Below, piece by piece: positions 27,901 to 36,900 of a stretch of DNA of 64,000 bases. A model generated the notes under the pieces. That model worked only from the letters and a program-made list of their open reading frames with translations. It did not search any database and was not told the origin of the DNA. The position numbers and the translations under genes were made by a program. Each line of letters begins with the position of its first letter. Within the stretch, counting starts at the first letter, position 1. Source of the stretch: Trichoplusia ni (Eukaryota > Arthropoda > Insecta > Lepidoptera > Noctuidae); contig NC_039480.1 of NCBI RefSeq assembly GCF_003590095.1, forward strand, positions 5,619,328-5,683,327, read 5' to 3'.

Positions 27901-30900
27901 TAATCTAAACATTTTTTCTCAGGAACAACCTGCCCCTCCACTGGACCCTGTCGGAAGACCAGGTGTAGTCAAATACGAATGCCCGGAACAGACCTACCAT
28001 CATGAGAACATGCATATGCAGAACGGTGAGTTTAAGCATGGGTTTCATACTTATTAAAAACACTGAAAAGTATTTTTTTAGGAAACACGGATTTAGAATC
28101 AATCCCGGCTGTTATTCATACATGTTAAACAGTCGTTACAGGTGTTCAGAAGCTTGAAAGTCTGACAACCAGTCTAACCAAGGGGTATCGTGTTGCCCAG
28201 GTAACTGGGTTGAGGAGGTCAGATAGAGAGTCGCTCCTTGTAAAACACTGGTACTTAGCTGAATCTGATTAGAGTGGAAGCCGACCACAACATAGTTGGG
28301 AAAAGGCTAGAATGATTATATATTTTTTTAATTCATCCCTGTAAGATTAAACTGAAAACAAAAGGAGGGTCTCAATCAATGCACATGGCCTTGTTAGGGC
28401 CAAGAGGCCTTATTGAGAACTTCATTAAAAATCTATGAGGCCCATCCGTTCAAGCTCTATACAACAACAGACATTATCATTCCAAAGTAGATGCAGAACT
28501 TAAACACATTATTTATAAAGATATCTTTTTTTAAATCCTCTATCAGATCCCATAACTGGACAAAGACCTCCTATCCTAGTTCTTCCAGAGCTCTCTATAC
28601 TTTCACGTTTTCTGACCTCCATCATCAGCCCATATTCGTCCACTGCTGGACATATTCAGGCCTCCCCAATACCACGCCATCGTGATCTATCACCTGGCTG
28701 CTCGCATCCAGCTCCTGCCATCTTGCCCAGCACCTTATAATTATGAAATAAAATCATTTATTCTGCAAATAGGATATTTTAACACTTTCCCATGTCTTTT
28801 TGGAGTCGACATTTCCTATCTGACTACCCTGAGAAGGAATGTCGAAACAAATTCACTTATGTTGTAACCTGTCCGTCCAGTTGAGTTCGGCGGCCGGCCT
28901 CAGCTGCCCCCGCCTCACCTGCACGCCCCCGCGCTGGACCTCAACGCTGCCCACTCCAGCCATGCTTTGCTACAGGTAATAAATAATTCTAAATGAAATA
29001 TACACTAGTACTAGACTTATTTGAATCAAAGTGAATGCCTTTGCAGCTATTAGCGACATCGCGACGTCGCAAATAGCCTGATAATAAAATGATTTATTAT
29101 TATTAAATACTTCTAAGATAAATATATTGAAAATATCAGAATATCTATTTATAAAATTATTGCTTATTAAAATATACTATTTATTGCGTACCTTTAAACA
29201 GTTGTTTATCAACACAAAGCGATATTTATAGAGCTATGCTAAATAATTTTTAACAATTATCAGAGTGTCTATTTCGGCAAGTAATTTATTTTTAAATAGA
29301 CTAGAATAAGGACTTGGTAATACTAACGAAGCGATATTTTTATTAAAATTTTCAGTTCAAACACGTCTTTACACACCTAAATATATAAAACATTTTTAAA
29401 CATAACCCTAATATATATATATATTTACCCTAACAGAGTACGATCCCAAGCCCGGCCCCGCCTCGCTTCGCCTACGCGACCCCGGAGCGAGTGCGACACA
29501 ACCACACTTACAGCGCCCCCCTCGCCGCCGCTGACCAGAGACCAGCTGCCGTCAGAGACAAGAGAGGTGAGAGACAGAGACAAAACTTATTTTCCCCACG
29601 TTTTTATACACTCACTTTCTTGTCTCTGGATGAAACTTTCAAGGTAGCTTCGAACCCGATGACAATTTACAACTATAAAAACGGCTGGAACGTTTTTGAT
29701 AATTTGAAAAGATATTTAAAAAATACATGTGTTTTCAGTGCGTCGTCTGACAGCAAAGCCAAAATCACCTCTATCACCAACAAAATAAAGTCCAAAGTCC
29801 CCTAACCCACCTATATTTACAGTTCGGCGTCTGACAGACGGTTCGATGTCCGACGGAGGCTCCTCAGCCACCAGCAGCGGACAGCATCTGACGAGAGACG
29901 AGAAGAGGGCCAAAGCATTAGGTAAACATAATTACTAATATAGAAACTGTATATACGACGTTTTTCTAAAGGAAAAGGCATGTTTTCCATGTTTAAATCT
30001 ATAAATAGTGAAAATTTCTTCGAAATCGGTTGAGTGGTTTAGCAGGAAAAATGTAACAGACTGTTTATTTTGCTTAAAATTAGCTGTTAAAATGGGATAG
30101 ATGAAACTTGACTTTTTCTAGTATTTTCAAATAATCCATTTTTATCGAGTTTTTTTATGGAAAAATCTTTTTGCTATCTGTATTCTGCTGACTGGCTTGT
30201 TGGTCTAGTGGTTAGTGGCCCTGACTGCTATACCGGAGGTCGTGGGTTCGACCCGCCCAGGACAAATGTTGTGTGATGAGCACGATCATTTGTTCTGTGT
30301 CTGGGTGGTGTATGTATTTAGAAATATATAAGTATGTTTATCAGTTGTCTAGTACTCATAATACAAGCCTAACATAATACAAAATGGCGTTGCCGAGTGG
30401 GTGAGGTCACCACGCCAAACCCACTTTGCGTGACTTCTCGCCGGTTCGATTCCCGCGTAGGACAAGCATTTGTGTGATCCACGAATGCTTCTGAATACGG
30501 ATAGTGTGGAAGTTTTTACTAAAAATATAATAATACAAGCTCTGCTTAGTTTGAGACAAGATGGCGGTGTGTGAAAGTTGTGAAATGAGAAATCGCTTTA
30601 ACGAACAAAATTTGAACTTTAGCTATAAAATATCATTTTTTTGACCATAAGGCCTGATTCGCACGGGAGTTTTTTTAACGCGCTTTAAAAAAGCGTTCAA
30701 ATAGAACAAATGCATTTTCAAGTACATGTTCATACGACTATTCCCTTTAGCACTCAACGCCCAGCGCTCAAAATGCAACACTACACGATAAAAAAGCGTC
30801 GCGTTTTACAAGCACGGACGTATGAACAAGTCCAAGGCCTTAATCAATATATTTATCTACCTTCTTACCATACTAACGTGCCCAAGTTGCTGCAGGCATC

Positions 30901-33900
30901 CCGTTGGAGGTGCACGACATCATAAACTTGCCCATGGACGAGTTCAACGAGAGACTCTCGAAGCACGACCTGAGCGAGGCGCAGCTGTCACTCATAAGAG
31001 ACATCCGACGACGTGGGAAGAACAAGGTGGGTTTTTAAACTCTAGGTTGGCATTTGATTGATAATAGGGATGATGACAATTTTTTCTTGTAGTTTTTTGT
31101 ATAATAATGGATACGTATTTTTTAATTTGTCATCCCTATTGTACTAATTGTTTAGGCTTTATAGTTTTTTATAGCTTTTTTGAATAATGTAATAATACCA
31201 GCCCTTATTATGTCCCACTGCTGGGTAAAACCCTCTTTCTGTACAAGGAAGGTTTGAGTATTAATCACCACGCTAGCTCACTCAGAAAGAAAATAATATT
31301 CAATTTCAAGATAGATTTTTAGCAAGACCAATGTTTTTTTTTCAATAATATTTTCATTAAATTACAAATGTTAGTTCAGAACATATTAATAACAGACAAA
31401 AAAATAATACTTTCGGTTTAGTGGTAACCCTGACTGCTGTACCGGAGGACGTGGGTTTGATTCCCAACTAGATCAAATATTTGCGTGATGAACACAATCA
31501 TTTATCGTGGGTTCATATGAATCTATATTTATTTTTTTTAGATATATAATTAGGTTTAATATTTGTCTAGTACTCGTATCACAAGCTTTGCTTAGTTAGA
31601 GACTAGATGGCGTTGTGTGAAAGTTGTCAATGTCTAGTCCTCTGTCATATGCCACTGCTTTGCCAAATGACCTTTCTCTTTCAAACATCTTTAACATAGA
31701 ATATAAGTAATTTAACCTAACCTTTACCCACAGGTCGCGGCACAGAACTGCCGCAAACGCAAACTGGATCAGATCACATCACTAGCCGACGAGGTCCGCA
31801 CAGTCAGGGACAGGAAACAGCGAACCCAGAGAGACCACAGCTCACTCATCGCAGAACGACAGCGTGTGAAGGAACGATTCGCGGCCTTATACAGACATGT
31901 GTTCCAGGTAAGGTTATATTAAGTACTAGCTGTTGCCCGCGACTTCGTCCGCGTGGTTAGAAGATTTATATCTGCCCTGTTTTTTCCACATTTTCCATTG
32001 TATCTTCGCTCCTATTAGTGGCAGCGTGATGGTATATAGCCTAAAACCTTCCCCGATTAATGGTCTATTCAATTCTAGATGGCGCTGTCGCCATGTTTAC
32101 ATCAGCTCCGTAAATAAATTAGTTTAAAATTAGTAGTTAAGTTCTTTTAGACCTTTTGTAGTGCTTAAAATATTCATTTAGCTTCAGTGTATAAGTGCAA
32201 AAGAAGTGAACAAAAAACATTCATCATTACAGTGAAAAATATCTGTTTTTACATGACTTTCAAATTCCCGCCTTCAAACTGTTCGAAGTGAATAGAAATA
32301 TTTTCAAAAGTGTTGTTTTACAATAAAAACTTTGTTAACTTACTTCCATACGTTTAAAATACGTCCATTTACTTGAAGAATTAAACATTACAGTGAACTT
32401 TTAAGTGTAAATAACCAGGAATAAACGAACACTAAGTGACGCTTCAAAGGTCATTGAACTATTTTTTAAATTTAATATTTGCACCAACATCTTTTGAAGT
32501 AAACAGTGAATATAGACAGTAAAAAAAAAAAAAAAAAACTTAAAAATAACCACTAAAGTGCAGAATAAATTTGTGAAAACACCAAACTATTCATAATTAT
32601 TAATAAGTGACCAACGAACAAATTTCAAATTGTAAACAAACAGCAACCGTTTGTTTTTATTCAAAGTTGTGAAATTTTATGATAAAGCAAGCCCGTAAAA
32701 AGGTATGAGAGTGATTTATTAAATATAAGATACTATTAAGAAGAATAATATAAAATCGTATAAAAATACGAGAAATCCTAGAAGATAATATTTATTAGCG
32801 CCATCTATTGTTCCGAGGCGACAACAACTTTTACCATCGAATTATCTACAATAGTAAGGCTATTTCCCACTAGAGGCCAGGACTAGTAACAAAATAATAG
32901 TGAATTGTTGAAAATAAATGTTACAAGTCTGAATGGAATATGATACGCATTTTTTAACAATATAACTATAGTCATGATGGTGTGATGGTTGCGCATGCTA
33001 CATGGAGTGAGGTGGGCCGAGCGTTCGATCCCGACCACTGCATCCGCGACTTTTTGTGAATGTTTCATAATTTCACAACATTATATAATATAATTATTAT
33101 TTAACACTAAGATAAGAATACGTCATTTGCAAAAAAAAAGAGAATTCAAAATGGAATTTCTTCAAAATATTACGTTCCGTCGTGCACGGACTCAGTCTGA
33201 TTCGAATACAAAATATAATAACAGCTGTAACAGTGTACTAAATGAAACACTTGACTGTAGCGACATGGATAGCTTACCAGATAAGAATATCGAAAATGAC
33301 GATGAATTGGTAACAAGTTTAAAAGGACAAATTGAAAAACTTATGTACGATTTAAATAATGCTCACAAGAAGATCGAGTCTCTCTCCGCAGAAAACTGTA
33401 ATCTTAAACAAATAAATGAAGATTTATTGAAAATAAATGATTCCTCTAAGACTAATTCCAATAGTCCATCTTTTAAACAAAGGAAGAATAAAACGCCTAC
33501 TAAAAAAGGACAACAGCGAGGTCAGCAAACACAATCGACTGAAAAGGTTTCTACGAATATGCTTCAACATGAAAAAGCCACTACAAAATATCCAGTGAAA
33601 AAGCAAGAAAGCGAGCAACTACAGCAGGAAAAGCGCAATAGAAAATTATGTATTCTCAACGGTTGCAACTACAACGGTACATTGAATATAATAGACCACA
33701 CTTTTGGACAAAAGTTTAACTACTGTCAATATATGAAACGCAATAGCAGTTTGAAAGAACTCATGTCAGGTATCAAGAATAAGCTCTCCAACTTTGATGT
33801 TGATGATTATTGTATTATTATGATAGGTGAAAGAGAGTTTAGAAAAAATGTGGATTCAAATGAACTTGTAAAATTAATTAGAGAAACGCTTATTGAAATA

Positions 33901-36900
33901 ACTAAAACAAATATTATTATATGTACTCCTACTTATGTATTAGGAGCACCAATATACAATTACAGAGTAGAAATGTTTAATAACTTACTCCAGAAGGATA
34001 TTGATGAATACAGATATGCATATCTCTTTGATACAAACTATGACTTGACTTATGATATGTTATCAAATAAAACAGGCAAAATTAATAGGTCCGGTATAAA
34101 ATGTATATTTGGAAGTATCTTTAATCGTATACTCATTGACTTAGAAACGTATTTTAATACACCAACAGCAATTACAACTGATAGCAGCAAACAAATCAGC
34201 TTTTTTCGGGACATCGAGTAAAATTTCATCTCATGATATCAAACAACAATTTACATTATTTCACCAAAACATAGCAGGCATATTAAACAAATTAGAACTT
34301 TTTGAAATAGTAATGACTGACTTAAGAAAGCAGATTGGTGATTTAGATTTTATTTGCTTAAGCGAAACGTTCTTACAATTAGGTCATGAAGGCAACTTAC
34401 ATCTACAAAACTACAAGTTAGGTGCCAATTTCTCAAGACTTAATAAAAAACGAGGCGGGTCGTGCATACTGGTAAAAAAAGGTATTGATTTTATTCCATT
34501 GTCGGTAGTAAATGATTTTGCGACTACATTTTGTTTTGAATGTTGTGGTATAGAAGTACCAAACTATAATCTTTTTGTGATTTGTATTTATAGGAAACCA
34601 GATTCCGATGCACATCTATTTTTAAAAAAGTTGGAACTGTTACTATCCATTTTGACTCATAATAGCAAAAACCAAGTAGTCATATGTGGCGATTGGAATA
34701 TAAATGTACTAAAAGAAACCACACAGAAGAAGGATTTAATGTCAGTGCTCAAGAACTTTAATTTATCGGCTCACATAAACTTGCCGACTAGAAAAAAAAC
34801 TAGTATTGATCAAATAGCCAGCAATATTTCATCTAAGGACGTAAATGCTAATATACACAACCTTGCTCTCTCAGATCACGATACTGGTCAATCACTTACA
34901 TTCTATCTTCCAAGTAATAAAAAAAAGGTTGAAACGGTAAAGTTTTGGTATGAAACTGTCAGAGATTTTAACAAAAGTAACATCAATAAATTCTTAGAAT
35001 GTATATCAGCTTTAAACTTTGATGAAGTGTACAATGAAATTTGCTGCAATAAGTCATTTAACGTTTTTCACGACCTTTTCACTCTTTTTTTCAAATTATG
35101 TTTTCCCGAAATACGCGTTAAAAAAGGCAATAAGCCAGTAAAGAATAAATGGATAAGTAAAGGATTGAAATTATCATGCATTAAAAAACGAATATTATAT
35201 TATAATTATCAACATGATGCTATAAGTAAAAATTATTATAAAAAACGCTACCAAACATACTCTAAAATACTAAAAAAATGTATATTAAAATCTCAACAAA
35301 TAAATAATGATAAATTCATTTCTAACTCGAAAAATAAATGTAGAGCAACATGGTCCATTATAAAAAACAAATTTGATAATTCTGCTGATAAAAGTAATAT
35401 TGAAAAATTAGTACACAAAGATAAAACTATTAATAATCCTAATGATATATGTAATCATATTAACAACTATTTTATAGAACTTACACATAAAAATAATTTT
35501 GATGAATCAATTAATGACTTGAGTAATATAAACATTACCGCACAAAGAGATAGTCTGTTTTTAACCCCAGTAACTATGAACGACATAATAAAAATCATTA
35601 ACTCTTTGAATAATACACCCGCTACCGGCTATGATGAACTCACAACAAAAATAATAAAACTAAGTGCTAAGTATATAGCGAGTCCACTTAGTTACATAAT
35701 TAATTTGTCGTTAGAACAAGGAGTATTCCCTGATAGATTAAAAGTATCCGTAATTAAACCTCTTTTTAAGAAAGGTGATCGTTCTAACGTTGATAATTAC
35801 AGGCCAATTACATTAATACCAATCATAGCAAAGATTTTTGAGAAAGTAATGCATGATAAGGTTAGTAGCTATATCAATAAACGCAACATTCTAGATGAAA
35901 ATCAATTTGGATTTAGAAAGAAAAGCTCGACTACACTCGCCTGCTTTACTTTAGTTAAACAAGTTACAGAAGCTCTTAATGATAAAATTTCGACGTTATC
36001 AGTATTTCTAGATATGAGCAAAGCTTTTGACTTTGTTTCTCATAAACGGTTACTATTTAAACTAGAGAAGTATGGAATTAGAGGAAAAACACATGACTGG
36101 TTTAAAAGCTATCTATCGAAACGGCACCAAACAACAGTTCTCTCAAAATTAGAAAATAACTTGAATATTACATACAAATCGAAACTGAAGCCTAATAATT
36201 GTGGAGTACCTCAAGGCAGCATTCTAGGACCACTCTTATTCATAATTTATATTAACGATCTTTGCAATAACCTAAAACATAAATGTACATTGTTCGCTGA
36301 CGACACAACCCTAACCATAAGATGCATAAATAAAAATAAACTAGAATTTGAAACTAATAAGGAATTACAAAAAGCAGTGCAATGGCTGGAACAGAATAAT
36401 CTACATGTAAACTTAAATAAAACTAAATTAATAGAGTACCAAACTAAAAATTCAACTACCAATCATATTTCAATTCAATATAATGATACTATTTTGCAGC
36501 CAGTAGAATCGACATTATTTTTAGGTATATTAATTGATAGCAAATTGAATTGGAAGGCACATGTAGATAAAGTATGTAATAAATTAGACAAATTTGTATT
36601 TGCACTTCGTAAACTAAGACTCACAGCTAGTAAAGCAGCAGTCCTAAACGCATATCATGGATACATCTCGTCAGTGCTGCGCTACGGCCTAGTTATATGG
36701 GGCAATTCAGTAGATGTGGACAGGGCATTTAAAGCACAAAAAAAATGTATCCGAGCCATATGTGGTGCTGATTATTTAGATCATTGTAAGCCATTATTTC
36801 AAAGGTTAAAGATACTTCCACTTCCATGTCTTTATGTTTTTGAAATTTGTTTATTTGTTAAGAAGCATTCACACCTCTTTCCTATAAATGAGCGTATTTC

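Noticed and set aside
29491..29805. 104-residue + strand frame as a separate gene
   Set aside because: It is cnc exon c10 read through into its intron and a MITE.
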